Shown: positions 43,826-53,644 of the stretch, piece after piece
How the letters are laid out: the number at the start of each line of letters is the position of its first letter
How positions within the stretch are numbered: position 1 is the stretch's first letter
NCBI GenBank assembly: GCA_977006965.1
Contig: OZ345362.1
Span: 1,426,001-1,490,000, forward strand
DNA length: 64,000 nucleotides
Direction of reading: 5' to 3'
Origin: Phymatolithon calcareum
Lineage: Eukaryota; Rhodophyta; Florideophyceae; Hapalidiales
Translations under genes and position numbers: made by a program
Notes under the pieces: model-generated
Told to the model about the DNA's origin: nothing
Databases searched by the model: none
What the model saw: only the letters and a program-made list of their open reading frames with translations

Positions 43826-45057
43826 GACTGAGATGTAATAGTTATGATACGTCATGCCCCATGACACCTCAGAAATCATAGTGCCCGCAAATGGGTAAGC
43901 AGGGGATTGTTAGGAGGGGGAGAAGAAGCAGGAGATGTGTCATACCGAATTTTAATAATAAGCGTATGTGGCGTCCGTATGAAGCACAGCAGGTAGGGCA
44001 ACATAGCCGGTCGATAGAAAAAATCCAGCTCGCAGCTCGCGTAATGCAGCGAAGCCTCTCGTTGCAGCATCGTATTCTGGAGAGAAATAATTGAAAAGTA
44101 AGTTTTCGATATGTGTCCTCTGCACTGCGCACAAAATGTGCACGGCTCGCGTACGTGGCTTTCGTGATTTTCGAAAGCTGCTTGCAAAAATTAGAGATGT
44201 TGCCGTTCTGCGCTAGACGGATTGGACTATATTTTAATTAATGCAAATGAAGACTTGAAGGTGTGGCTCGCGTCTCTTGTCGTGTGTAACAGTGATTGGC
44301 ACGACCGGAACGCTCTCAGAGGTGAGTGGCTCGTCTGGCGAGCCCCGGCTTCAATCATCCCTGCGTTCCGGGTTGGAATATTTTGACGAGCGGCTCGGTT
44401 GCGTGCTCATCCATCGGTGGTACATTCTTCCGAGAAGTGCTCGCATGATCCATATCTGCAGAAAAGAGCCTATCGCTTGGGGCTATGTTGCCACTATTTA
44501 ATCATCTAAGCACGTCAGCGCCCGCACAAGCGCCTCGGAATCCGACTTGTCACCGCAGCGTTTACTGCACTCCAACTGCACTGTCCCTAGGCTGCTTACA
44601 GCTCTACATGTGCTGGAAGAATTCCATTGGCCGTCGTCGAACGACGGCAGTGTCAGAGCGCGGCCAGAATCGAGATTCATCACTCAGTCGACCGCTTGTA
44701 ATGAAATCCCTGCAGAACTGCAATCAAAGTACCTTTCCCGGCACAAAATCGCCAATACAATTTCTAAATTTTATGATGCCCTGCAAGACTGGAAACTGCA
44801 ATCCTCGAGCTGAAGACCGTGTTTTTCGTTAATTTTTTAATGGTTCGTTTCACTGTAAGTATCAGTATATCATGCTCGATCTATCTGCTTTCGTCTCACG
44901 AACCATTGATGCGCCCTCTCGGACTGAAATCCCTCTTCATCTGTGATTCGACTACCTGTCCTGCAGCGTTGCAGTTAGAAGGGCTCGACTCTACAGCATT
45001 CTGACCGCTGGGCGGTCATAAACATGAAATATCATAACTATTACATTTCAATCAAAC
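43826..45057. mobile_element. Possible 1.2 kb element with inverted ends
   Basis: TGAGATGTAATAGTTATGAT near 43830 is matched in inverted form near 45040 (ATCATAACTATTACATTTCA) with similarity over about 40 bp. A pogo-type MITE (44684-44991) lies inside. No target duplication or coding capacity was recognised, so the pairing could also be two independent insertions of one repeat. Confidence 0.4.
44684..44991 (+). repeat. pogo-type MITE, most complete copy
   Basis: Left end CAGTCGACCGCTTGTAATG and right end TTAGAAGGGCTCGACT are imperfect inverted repeats. About 308 bp, non-coding. Related pieces lie at 38847-39080 and 48970-49040. The ends resemble those of the 15.5 kb element (CAGTCGAACCTG) in their first six bases. 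Confidence 0.6.
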
Positions 45058-45202
45058 TTCTGCAAAATGTCTCCACTTGTTGCAATCGTACATGTACTTG
45101 CGTTTTCGCCTATTGGTGCAGTACGGCATATGCTTACAGAACAGTGCACTGAATAGGAGTCGCAATCCCCAATTGGGGATTACCCGTCCTATTCGCGTGT
45201 CT

Positions 45203-45432
45203 GTGTAGACATGGGTTAGGGTACGCTAGGAAAAAAAGAAAAAATAGGTTCCGCACCCTTCCGCAGTGCAAATGTGGTACCATTTTGTTCCTCTCCTCAA
45301 GCCTGATGCAACCAGTATAAAATGGCGTTTGTTTCATTCTGGTTCACTTCTGAAATTAGGGAGTTTCAAAATTCTTCTGATATTATAGAAAAAAACAGTA
45401 TCAAAACAGTTCCTGCAAATTTCTCCATGACC
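45203..45432 (-). repeat. Dispersed repeat, inverted copy of 39136-39366
   Basis: See the partner at 39136-39366. This copy keeps two short minus frames with IRRILKLPNF and RNLFFLFF but no recognisable domain. Confidence 0.75.
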
Positions 45433-45647
45433 GCCAATTATGATTTCCTCATATTTAACCGGATACAGTGCAGGCCACATTTTTAATTTATTTTTTGTAA
45501 CATCAAATCTCTGGGGAGTGCGGGAAGTATCGAAAATTGGCGAAAAATTGTTGAACAAAAACAATTTTAACTGTGGTCCTATGGCTAAATTCATGAATTT
45601 TTGTTGCCCAAATTTGTTACTCAATAATATGGAACGTTATCGTGTCT

Positions 45648-46554
45648 CTACAGAATCTCGAACTCATCCTTATCGTTGACAACTGAATACTGTTCGACGA
45701 AGGCCTTCATCTCAACATATACCATCTTTGCCGAGCTTTCTCGCCATGCCAAATTATACTTACAGTCAATGTGCGTCTGGACGACAAATGGGAGTGGAAT
45801 ACGCGGCGTAGATTGAACGTTGTCGGAACTGCGGTCTCGAACCTTCTTCAGTGCATCCTCGAACCCTGTGTATTTGGGGTGGAAAACTTGAAAATCGCCC
45901 GCAGAGTCACATGCCAGCCACTTCTTGTGCATCATAGACAGATCAAGTAGTAGCGGAGAAGGCCAGAGCACTGTAATGTCTAAACTTAAACCGTTGGGAG
46001 AAACACAGATAGAAAAATCGCCAGACTCCACTCCGGAAGGGTGCACGACAGCGGCAGTAATCCTCCGAGTTATTGTGCCGGGCTCCTTCCAGTTGGAGAG
46101 AAGATAAAGAGGCTTAAAAACCCGCTCTCCTGTCGTGATCTCAGCACCCGGTCCCACATCGTCGTCACCGTCATCGGATGGCTCCCCGTCAACGGCTACA
46201 CTGTGCCCAGTATTGCGTCATTTCTTTGATACGGATCCACAGTCCGCAAAAGTGAGGCGTCTTGGGAGGGCTTCGTCATCGCTTTCGGCCCTATTTTCTG
46301 CATAGAAAATAAAAAAACAATTAGAAAAGGAGAGAAACCTCAACAAGAAAAATAGAAAAAAACAACCTTCAAGATATTCTTTCTTAATATTGTTGTAGCA
46401 CGTCCGAAAGTTGGTCAATTTGTGCTCCTTAAAGACAGGATTAGACTCCCAAACAGCCTTCGGATCCACATCACTCGTGACTTCGCCCAATTTTAGCTTC
46501 AAGCGAAGAAGCTGGACAGCTTCGGATTTTTGGGTGAGTTTTTTTTGGAGCCAT
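45648..46554 (-). pseudogene. Three-copy unknown family, copy A (two exons)
   Basis: Minus strand. Probable start ATG at 46554 (MAPKK), with a one-base frame change in an A8 run just after it. Exon 1 to 46367 encodes an N-terminal module: EAVQLLRLKLKLGEV, DPKAVWESNPVFKEH, LTNFRTCYNNIKKEY. The intron at 46366-46298 (69 nt) starts GTTGTTTTTT and ends TTTTCTATGCAG. Exon 2 has an acidic linker, an in-frame TGA at 46220-46218, then the shared C-terminal domain: FKPLYLLSNWKEP, LWPSPLLLDLSMMHKKWL, RIPLPFVVQTHI. Stop at 45650-45648. The N-terminal module resembles a short repeat-associated module I associate with algal and diatom genomes (weak recollection). Function unknown; the copy looks inactive. 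Confidence 0.6.
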
Positions 46555-47651
46555 TGTGACCTTGGAAACGAAGATGGGGAAGGATACAACGTTTGAAGGG
46601 GGCTGCTGATTCTAGTACTGTTGTTGTCCTCGTACTCGGCGAGTGCGCTGGAGAGGGCTCTTTATAGTTTTCGAGGTGGTAGCCCTGTACTCGATTTTCG
46701 CGGGAATATTCCCTTATTGTACAAATTACACAAATACCGTAGAAGGCTCGCCTGATTCTAAAAATGGAAAAATTCCTTACCCAACAATCTGGTTAAATTT
46801 TTGAATAAGGGTATTCCACCGAGTCCAACATAGTTACGTGTGCTAAGTTCCGTAATTTCTTTCAGACACGCAAAACGTTTTCAAAACTTTTGCAAAACTT
46901 TGAGAAAGTTTCGCAATAGAAAGAACACGATTATACAAACAGCTAGATTTTAAGAGCCGAAAGTAAGGTAATTATAACTGATTTCTTCTACTTTTTTGCG
47001 AAAGTTGGTACTAGGATCCCTGTTCTTATGGACTGTCAAATAAAATTTCTAAAAAATTAGAAAACTGTAAGGGAGAGTTGATTTCGTGAATGCGAAATTT
47101 TGGCTTTTTGGCGAAAGTTCCGTTCATTCGCCACCCTATAGCTCATACAAATCGGGAGCTTTTCGATTTTTTCGATGCGAGCAGTAAGGCCTTGGTACAG
47201 GCTTTGTTAATTAGAAAATTTACCAGCGACGCAGCCCTGTAAGGCCTTACTTTCGCCTCCTAAAATGAACAGTTTCGATGATGAACGAAACTTTCTTCAC
47301 GTCGGTATGGGACCAGATCGAAAGAACAACCGTTGTGGTTCCGGAAACGGCTCCTCCTGAAGCAGTATGATTGTGGTGTATATCTAGGAGCCCAGTACGT
47401 GGCTATGATTTTTGAAATAGCCGCACGTACGTACGTGTCCCTAATTGGCCCCATACTCGCTATGACCTCTCGCTGGGGGAACTGTGAGAAATCCTGACAG
47501 CGGTGGACCATGATAAAGTGTAAGGAAGCAATGGGGAAGCGCTTTACACCAGATGTAGCTGCAATGAAGATCTATAAGATCTTCGTTGCAGCTAGATCTC
47601 TATATGTGCACTTCCGGCCACACTTCTAGAGACTATTCGAGTCGCCAAACA
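46555..47651. other. Gap, no gene recognised
   Basis: AT-rich, short frames only. It presumably holds the former promoters of the two divergent neighbours. Confidence 0.35.
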
Positions 47652-48563
47652 ATGGGTCGCGCTTTTCTAAGATTGTCGCCGTCTTTTTTCTCCTGCTATG
47701 CCCGCCCTATTCTCCGGAGCACACCAGGACTCAGCATTTATACTGAGTTCCGCCGTTTCCGTGCTCTATTCGGTGTTTCTCCTCTCGTTTGCGCCTCGGC
47801 TTGGAACCTCATCCGTCTTTCTATGCCTCCAAATCAAGGCCTTGCCATTTTCTCTGGGCGCTTATGTTTTTAAAAACATATGCAAGCGAACACAATAATC
47901 GGATCATCTCCGGGGCCGATGAAAAAACATTTCGGAAATGGTGTTGGATCATTGTGAATTTGTTTTCCAACCTCAAGGTAGTATAATCAAATCAGTTATT
48001 CTTCTTACTAATATTGCTTGTCTCTTCTTGTAATGCAGATTTGCTGGGAAAACCGATTGTGTGGAAGAAACAACTACTTTTGCCAAGTCTCTGTTGACGG
48101 TACTGACTGCAGAATATATGAGCCGAAGCCATTTCACTCAAAATGGTACTCGCACAGATTTCACGGCCCCGGTGTGCGCTACGAGGTTGGTGTGTGCGTT
48201 TCTACTGGGGATATAGTCTGGGTGCACGGACCGCTCGGGTGGGGAACTTACAGTGACGCCAAGATATACAAAATAGCGATGAAGGGCGCGTTACTTGCAG
48301 GCAAGAAGGTTGTCGCTGATGATGGCTATAGAGATGGCACTTGCGAAAAAATTCCTTCAAGTTTTGATATCTGGGGGCAGTTTCATGCCCTTGCCCGTGC
48401 GCGGCACGTAACTGTTAATCGTCGCTTCAAGCAGTTTTCCATCATTAGCCAGCGGTTTCGGCAAAACCTATCTTTGCATGCTTGTTGCTTCCATGCGGTT
48501 GCGAATCTAACACAACATACTATAGAGCGAGGAGAGCCCCTGTTTTGTGTTTCTTGCAATTAA
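47652..48563 (+). pseudogene. PIF/Harbinger transposase with intron, frameshift and altered active site
   Basis: Exon 1 (to 47977) encodes RRFRALFGVSPLVCASAW, then after a one-base frame change near 47835, HFLWALMFLKTYASEHN and DEKTFRKWCW. The intron at 47978-48038 (61 nt) begins GTAGTATAATC and ends TTGTAATGCAG, joining NLK to ICWENR. Exon 2 has the DDE domain: VSVDGTDCRIYEP (first Asp), GPGVRYEVGVC, GDIVWVHGPL, VVADDGYRDG (second Asp), and ARARHVTVNRRFKQF, where the family normally has Glu after RARH but here has Val. LHACCFHAVANLTQ and GEPLFCV complete the domain. The frameshift and the missing third acidic residue mark it as dead. Confidence 0.85.
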
Positions 48564-48708
48564 ATCTGTCTTCATCATATTGCTTAAGTTGGGGCTTCAA
48601 TTAACTTCCGAACCGTTCTAAATCTTGCTGCCCAAGCCCTAATTTAAACTACGGCGAAATATCGAAATATCGATATTTCTCGCACCCCCTGCTTTTGTCC
48701 CCCACTTA

Positions 48709-48920
48709 GGGACCGATGAACGAATAGTTCCCAACAGGGAAAATGGGAGAAATTCGAAACGCGAGTACGTCCAATAGAATACCTGCATTTGTGAAATTTT
48801 ACGTCGTCTGCTTCCTTCAGGTTCAAATTCCACAAGTGCATGTATTCTATTGTATATATTGGCGTTCCCATTTTCTCAATTCCCAATTTTCCCGGTTGGG
48901 AACTATTCGTTCATCGCCCC
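48709..48920. mobile_element. PIF/Harbinger-like MITE (212 bp), copy 2
   Basis: Same family as 24022-24238: ends GGGACCGATGAACGAA and TTCGTTCATCGCCCC, with shared internal blocks (TACGTCCAATAGAATAC, GGCGTTCCCATTTTCTCAA). Flanks are TTA and TAA, near the expected TNA. It lies 145 bp after a Harbinger transposase relic, but whether that enzyme family mobilised it is not known. Confidence 0.85.
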
Positions 48921-48969
48921 TAACGTTCCCCTGGGGTAAGTCTATAAACTTCATGTAATGATAGGGCCA

Positions 48970-49040
48970 CACGGACTGAAATCCCTCTTCAACTGCAACT
49001 CGACAACCTGTCCCGGAGCCTTGCTGTTAGAGGGACCTTC
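48970..49040 (+). repeat. pogo-type MITE, right-end fragment
   Basis: Matches 44922-44985 (GGACTGAAATCCCTCTTCA, then CTGTTAGAGGGACC against the inverted end), only the right part of the family. Confidence 0.55.
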
Positions 49041-49575
49041 TTGAGAATTCGATTCTTGCGTCCGCACTACCAGTCTGGAAAAGTCCTCAAATCCAGTCCG
49101 AAATATTTTCACTGGTAATGAGGACGCGGCATTGGTATGGCGTGGCTGATGTGCTCATCTATGGGACATTTTTTCTCATAACGATTTTTAGTTTCCGGAA
49201 GTGGAATTGCTTTTCAAACAAACTTTTCGTGATGTTTCAAGTTTTTGCTCAAAAGTGTGCAAAAATATCTGAAGCGAAAGTTTGCAAATCAACACTCAGC
49301 CACTGAAAACCTATGCCTCGTCCTGGTAACCAGTCCACGAAGTAATGACTGGTAATGAGGACTTTTTTGACTGGGTCTATGCCGCGATTTTGATGAATTC
49401 TCAAGAAGGCCCCTCTGTTAGAACGGGTGTCTGTATCATAACTGCCACGGAACAACACGAGGCAAGTTCTAATTGGTATATGTATCATAGTCATAGCGAG
49501 ATGAACGACGAAGAATCAAAAAGTTACTCTGATTAACTTTTTGCTGTAAGGTACCCTTCGTATCATACAGGTACT
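49041..49575. other. Gap, nothing recognised
   Basis: Short plus frames only, without recognisable domains. Confidence 0.3.
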
Positions 49576-50024
49576 TGGGAGCTGCGGGAAATAGCGTTTT
49601 TTCGATGTTTTCGATGATTCAGAGTTTTTTTGATGTTGGAGCTCATCAGAATCGCGAAGCATGATGATTTGTCTTCTGATCGTTTGGAAATATGTCCAAT
49701 CAAAAAGCAGTATGCGAAGAATTTTCTTTGCAATTGTGAGGAAGTACACAATTGTTCATTGGTGTAGTGAGCCAATCATTTCGATCTATTTTAAATTTTC
49801 AAACGTTACGGAACTTGATTTACAAGCAAAACAAGCGAAAAGACAAGCGAAAAGACAAGCGAAAAGACAAGCGCTTGTCTTTTTGCAGGTGAAACTTCAA
49901 AGCTCTGGGAGCTGCGGGAAATAGCGTTTTTTCGATGTTTTCGATGATTCAGAGTTTTTTTGATGTTGGAGCTCATCAGAATCGCGAAGCATGATGATTT
50001 GTCTTCTGATCGTTTGGAAATGTG
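49576..50024 (+). repeat. 119-bp direct repeat at the 5' end of NLR-like copy 2
   Basis: 49576-49694 and 49906-50024 are almost identical (TGGGAGCTGCGGGAAATAGC through CGTTTGGAAAT). The second copy contains the Met at 49960 and is joined to the NB-ARC frame; the first is joined to unrelated sequence. The interval holds a 12-bp tandem repeat and a palindrome. Confidence 0.92.
49831..49883. repeat. 12-bp tandem repeat ending in a 22-bp perfect palindrome
   Basis: ACAAGCGAAAAG is repeated three times and runs into the palindrome AAAAGACAAGC/GCTTGTCTTTT at 49862-49883. It lies between the two 119-bp direct repeats. Confidence 0.95.
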
Positions 50025-52896
50025 TAACTTCGTGCGACGAGTTGCAGTTGTGTCGGTGAGCGGCGAAGGAGGGGTCGGCAAGACTAGCGCTTGCAGGCTC
50101 CTGTGCGCGCACCCGGAGGTGCTGAATCGTTTTGGCGGCGGTGCCATATTGTGGCTTGAGCTTGGTCCTGGTGTGTCGGACGCGAAGGTCAAGAAAAGAA
50201 TTGCGAGAATTGTTGCAGATTGTGGCGGAAGCTCAACCGCCAAAGAGATTCGCAAGTCAGGCGACGTTGAAGATGCGGTCGACCTTGCACGTGAATTCTT
50301 TTCATCTCACCGCATATTGCTGGTGATCGATAACGTCTGGAAACCTACCACTGACTCAAAGGTGAAAGACTGGATGACGGAATTATCCAAGATTGCTTCT
50401 TGTGGTGGTAGCGTTGTGGTGATGTCGACAAGATTCGATGACTTGTCGAAGGCTCCCGGGTTGGAGCATGTTCGCCTTGGCCGTCTTAATTTGGAAGCAG
50501 CCAACAGTCCCGACTGGAAAGTCGCGGAGGCGCTGTACGACTATCATCGAAAGGATCATTCTCAGAATCTTACACGAATCGATGCTCACACAGAGGAGTC
50601 CATTCGACAACGAGCACTGAAGCTTTCTTGTGGCATTCCCTTAGCAATTGCCATGATTGGGAGTTTGATTCGTGAACTTGGTCGAGGTCGTAGCGGTGCC
50701 GAAGCTCTTCTATCGTCTATTAAGAGCAAGGCGGGTGGCCTAGCTGCTAAATCATCTGGGGAAGACGCTTTTCCACTTGTGGGTCATGAAGGGATCCATG
50801 CCGTTATGTCGGAGAGTCTCAACATTCTTGACATATCCAAGCGCAATCATGATATGTTTCGCCATCCCCCTGTCGATAGACAGACCGATCGTTTTGCCCG
50901 GTTTTCAGCGAGCTACAAACCGTTTTCGGACAAGCCCATGAGCTCGCGATACGCTGCTTTGGAGTCCATGGATAAGTCCGCAACACAGTTCACATTCGAA
51001 GTACTGCGTCATCTGTGGCATTTGAAGTCAGCATTCGAGGCGGAAGAGCTTGCCCAAATGTTTGTAAATTTGGGATTGGGGCGGATCGAGCGAAATGGCG
51101 AGTCTCATGACGAGAAGATGTTCATTCTGCATGATTTGCAGTACGCATATTGCACCGATGTTTCATCTTCTTTCGGCGTCAATAGGGATGGTTCACATGC
51201 TTCCGTTAATGGGCACCTACTTCTCCTCTCACGATGCGAGTCTGCATTCGGGCCTAGGGTCACTGGTATCAATTGGGAGTCAGTGTGCTTTTCGTCAGAG
51301 CAGCGTTCTGGTGAAGATGTACTTCTGAGGGTACCTGCAATGTCTTTAAGCCAGCATCTTGCGCAGAACTTGTTCAATCACCTCTATGAAGCACGCAAAG
51401 ATTATCCAGTTCAGGCAGCAAATGAAATGGTCCGGATATTGACTGATTTTCGGTGGCTGCGTGGTCGCGGTGCGGTGCATGGTCGATATGGAGTTATCTC
51501 TGATTTTATGAAGGCCCGGCCATTGATGATTCATTTTGGACAGCACTGGCGATCGTATCTTGCACATATCCATTTGTTGCAGCGCGTTGCTCAGCGAGTT
51601 CCAGAGCATGCGTATGTTGGCGGTCAATTGGCATGGCATATATTGGGACGACTTCACGAGGAAATGCTAAACGGACGTTATTCAGAGTCTGAAGTTACAC
51701 TTGTCGAGAAGTTCATCAGGAGTACGGAAGAAAAAGTCCGTGGAGCTTGGTTGAGGCCACGGAGCGGGTGTTTTTCGCGCTTATCGAAGGACCCTCGTTT
51801 GGTGACTAGTACTTCAGTTCGCGAGCAAGTGCTCTGTTCTTTCCCTATAGCAGAACTTGGGGATGGAGAGCATATTGTGTCAGGGGGCACAGGTGGTTTC
51901 CGAATCCACTATATTCTTTCGATGAAACCTGCACTTCATCATTCAGGATGTGGAATATTGGAGCATGTTGCGGTGGGGATACGTGATAAGTCGTATATTG
52001 TGTTTTCTTCGGGCAATGCCACGCTACACGTGACGAAAGTCACAAAAGGCAATGATAGAAAACTGTCAGTGTCCGATGCCTATCAGTTTCAAGACATCAA
52101 AAGTCAAATTAGTGGTCTCTCGGTGTCCAAAGATGGTCATCACGTTGTCGTCAGCAACTTAAACCATTTTTCGGTGTTGAAGAGTAATGGTGGAGATGAC
52201 TCACTCGTATACAAGAGAATTTGGAATTTTTCTGTGTCATTTTTCGATCTCGGGAATCCGGTATCAGTGGCGATTTCACAGTCGGGAGACTTTGTTGCGG
52301 CTGTTCTAGCGAATATGCTCTATTTCTGTAATGAGACAAATATTAAGGCTACCAGTCGATGGTCGCTCTTTTCTTTGGATAAGACAAATTCTATGGTACT
52401 AGAGCCAACTGTGCACGAACTTGAAGCGGCAATTTTGTCCATTGCTCTCTCGCAAAACGGCACATCACTGCTCGTGGGATTAAGTTCTGGAGTTGTGGAA
52501 GAGTGGGACCCTGCATCAAATAGCCGTCGAGGTCGGACTGAAATGCCAGTTGGCTGGAAGAATCGTAGCTTCACAAGTATGTCTCTCACTGGAGCTACCA
52601 CAGGGGATCGTGTGCTTGCTGCAGTGGATGATTCAGTTGTGGAATATTGTGGCAAAGATTTGAGCTTCATAACAGAGTACAAACTGTCTTCTCAACCACT
52701 CTCGATTCGCGCATGGAGTTCCAGCAATGGGACGAGGAGAATCGCTGCAGGATGTAAGGATGGCTCGATATGCGTTTTAATTGCCACGAAAGGTACCGGC
52801 AGCACTCCAGGGGCGTCCGCCGCGCAAAAAAGGCAGAGGCTATGTTTCGAGCGTCGCTGTTGCCCCAGGGGAAGACTTCATACTCGCAGGACATGA
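49960..52896 (+). CDS. NB-ARC/WD40 (NLR-like) protein copy 2, main frame
   Basis: 978 codons. NB-ARC motifs: P-loop GEGGVGKT (35-42), Walker B LLVIDNVW (120-127), VVVMSTR (152-158), SCGIPLA (223-229) and the MHD-type FILHDL. A helical linker follows, then beta-propeller-like segments (LEHVAVGIRD.., LSIALSQNGTSLLVGLSSG..VEEWDP, RIAAGCKDGSICVL). By family knowledge such STAND ATPases act as switches in immunity or cell-death signalling, with the C-terminal repeats sensing a ligand; the role here is inferred. The start is uncertain because it sits in a duplicated 119-bp segment, and no membrane or coiled-coil part like that before copy 1 is present. The frame leaves the propeller near 52830 and ends on an unrelated C-terminus. 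Confidence 0.8.
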   Translation: MMLELIRIAKHDDLSSDRLEMCNFVRRVAVVSVSGEGGVGKTSACRLLCAHPEVLNRFGGGAILWLELGPGVSDAKVKKRIARIVADCGGSSTAKEIRKSGDVEDAVDLAREFFSSHRILLVIDNVWKPTTDSKVKDWMTELSKIASCGGSVVVMSTRFDDLSKAPGLEHVRLGRLNLEAANSPDWKVAEALYDYHRKDHSQNLTRIDAHTEESIRQRALKLSCGIPLAIAMIGSLIRELGRGRSGAEALLSSIKSKAGGLAAKSSGEDAFPLVGHEGIHAVMSESLNILDISKRNHDMFRHPPVDRQTDRFARFSASYKPFSDKPMSSRYAALESMDKSATQFTFEVLRHLWHLKSAFEAEELAQMFVNLGLGRIERNGESHDEKMFILHDLQYAYCTDVSSSFGVNRDGSHASVNGHLLLLSRCESAFGPRVTGINWESVCFSSEQRSGEDVLLRVPAMSLSQHLAQNLFNHLYEARKDYPVQAANEMVRILTDFRWLRGRGAVHGRYGVISDFMKARPLMIHFGQHWRSYLAHIHLLQRVAQRVPEHAYVGGQLAWHILGRLHEEMLNGRYSESEVTLVEKFIRSTEEKVRGAWLRPRSGCFSRLSKDPRLVTSTSVREQVLCSFPIAELGDGEHIVSGGTGGFRIHYILSMKPALHHSGCGILEHVAVGIRDKSYIVFSSGNATLHVTKVTKGNDRKLSVSDAYQFQDIKSQISGLSVSKDGHHVVVSNLNHFSVLKSNGGDDSLVYKRIWNFSVSFFDLGNPVSVAISQSGDFVAAVLANMLYFCNETNIKATSRWSLFSLDKTNSMVLEPTVHELEAAILSIALSQNGTSLLVGLSSGVVEEWDPASNSRRGRTEMPVGWKNRSFTSMSLTGATTGDRVLAAVDDSVVEYCGKDLSFITEYKLSSQPLSIRAWSSSNGTRRIAAGCKDGSICVLIATKGTGSTPGASAAQKRQRLCFERRCCPRGRLHTRRT

Positions 52897-53644
52897 AAGT
52901 GGTATGATATCCATGTGGAAAGCAAGCACTGGCGACCTCTATGGCTCGTTGGAGACCGAGCACTCTGGTGGCGTCACTTGCATTGATATTAGCGAGGATG
53001 AATGCTTTGCAGCGGCCGGCAGTGACGACACGTCCATTCGAGTGTGGGGCTTGCGCTCAAAAGATTTGCTGTTCCTACTTAACGGTCACTCGAGAAGTGT
53101 TTACGATGTGAGGTTTTCAAACAGTGGACGCATTGTGTCTTCCGACTTGGGCGGTGAGGTGAGGGTTTGGAACGATTATGAGGGTGGGCCAGCACTGCTA
53201 GCCATTCCTAATTTGGGATTCTCCCGTCTGTTCGTGTCGCAGGATCAAATGCATTGCTATGCTATTCGGTTTTCGTCCGAGAGTACATACCGGATAATTG
53301 CTCTGAAAAACGTGCAGCTTATCGAGACTCTGTGTTCTTTCAATATCAACGGGACACGTCCATGTATTCCGCAGCGAAATGGTGATGTCAAACTGCGTCT
53401 GGATTCTAGAAACGACTGGAAGGCGTGTCCTGTTCCTGGCTTAACATCAGATATTTCGTTTGTGGAGAGTTCGGTGGATGGCCAAGAAAGCAGCAAAATT
53501 TATATTCAATTTGACTGCCCTGTACGGTCCATTGCTGCAGCGTTGACACGCGCTGAAACTTCCAGCCCTCCGCACATTATTGTAGCGTGCTGTCTTGAGA
53601 AGAGAGAAGCCCCCGCGATTATGCACTACATGTTTTCAAAATAG
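52781..53644 (+). CDS. NLR-like copy 2, WD40 end in the +1 frame
   Basis: Continuation of the preceding ORF in the next frame. WD repeats are obvious: VSSVAVAPGEDFILAGHESG then ISMWKA; VTCIDISEDE then DTSIRVWGLR; SRSVYDVRFS then EVRVWN. The two frames meet around an A6 run at 52830. One A fewer would restore a single 1200-residue protein; a 40-nt intron (GTACCGG to AAAAAAG) is also formally possible. So this is one gene with a recent frameshift, a tiny intron or a sequencing error. It ends at the TAG at 53642-53644, colinear with copy 1. Confidence 0.8.
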   Translation: MPRKVPAALQGRPPRKKGRGYVSSVAVAPGEDFILAGHESGMISMWKASTGDLYGSLETEHSGGVTCIDISEDECFAAAGSDDTSIRVWGLRSKDLLFLLNGHSRSVYDVRFSNSGRIVSSDLGGEVRVWNDYEGGPALLAIPNLGFSRLFVSQDQMHCYAIRFSSESTYRIIALKNVQLIETLCSFNINGTRPCIPQRNGDVKLRLDSRNDWKACPVPGLTSDISFVESSVDGQESSKIYIQFDCPVRSIAAALTRAETSSPPHIIVACCLEKREAPAIMHYMFSK

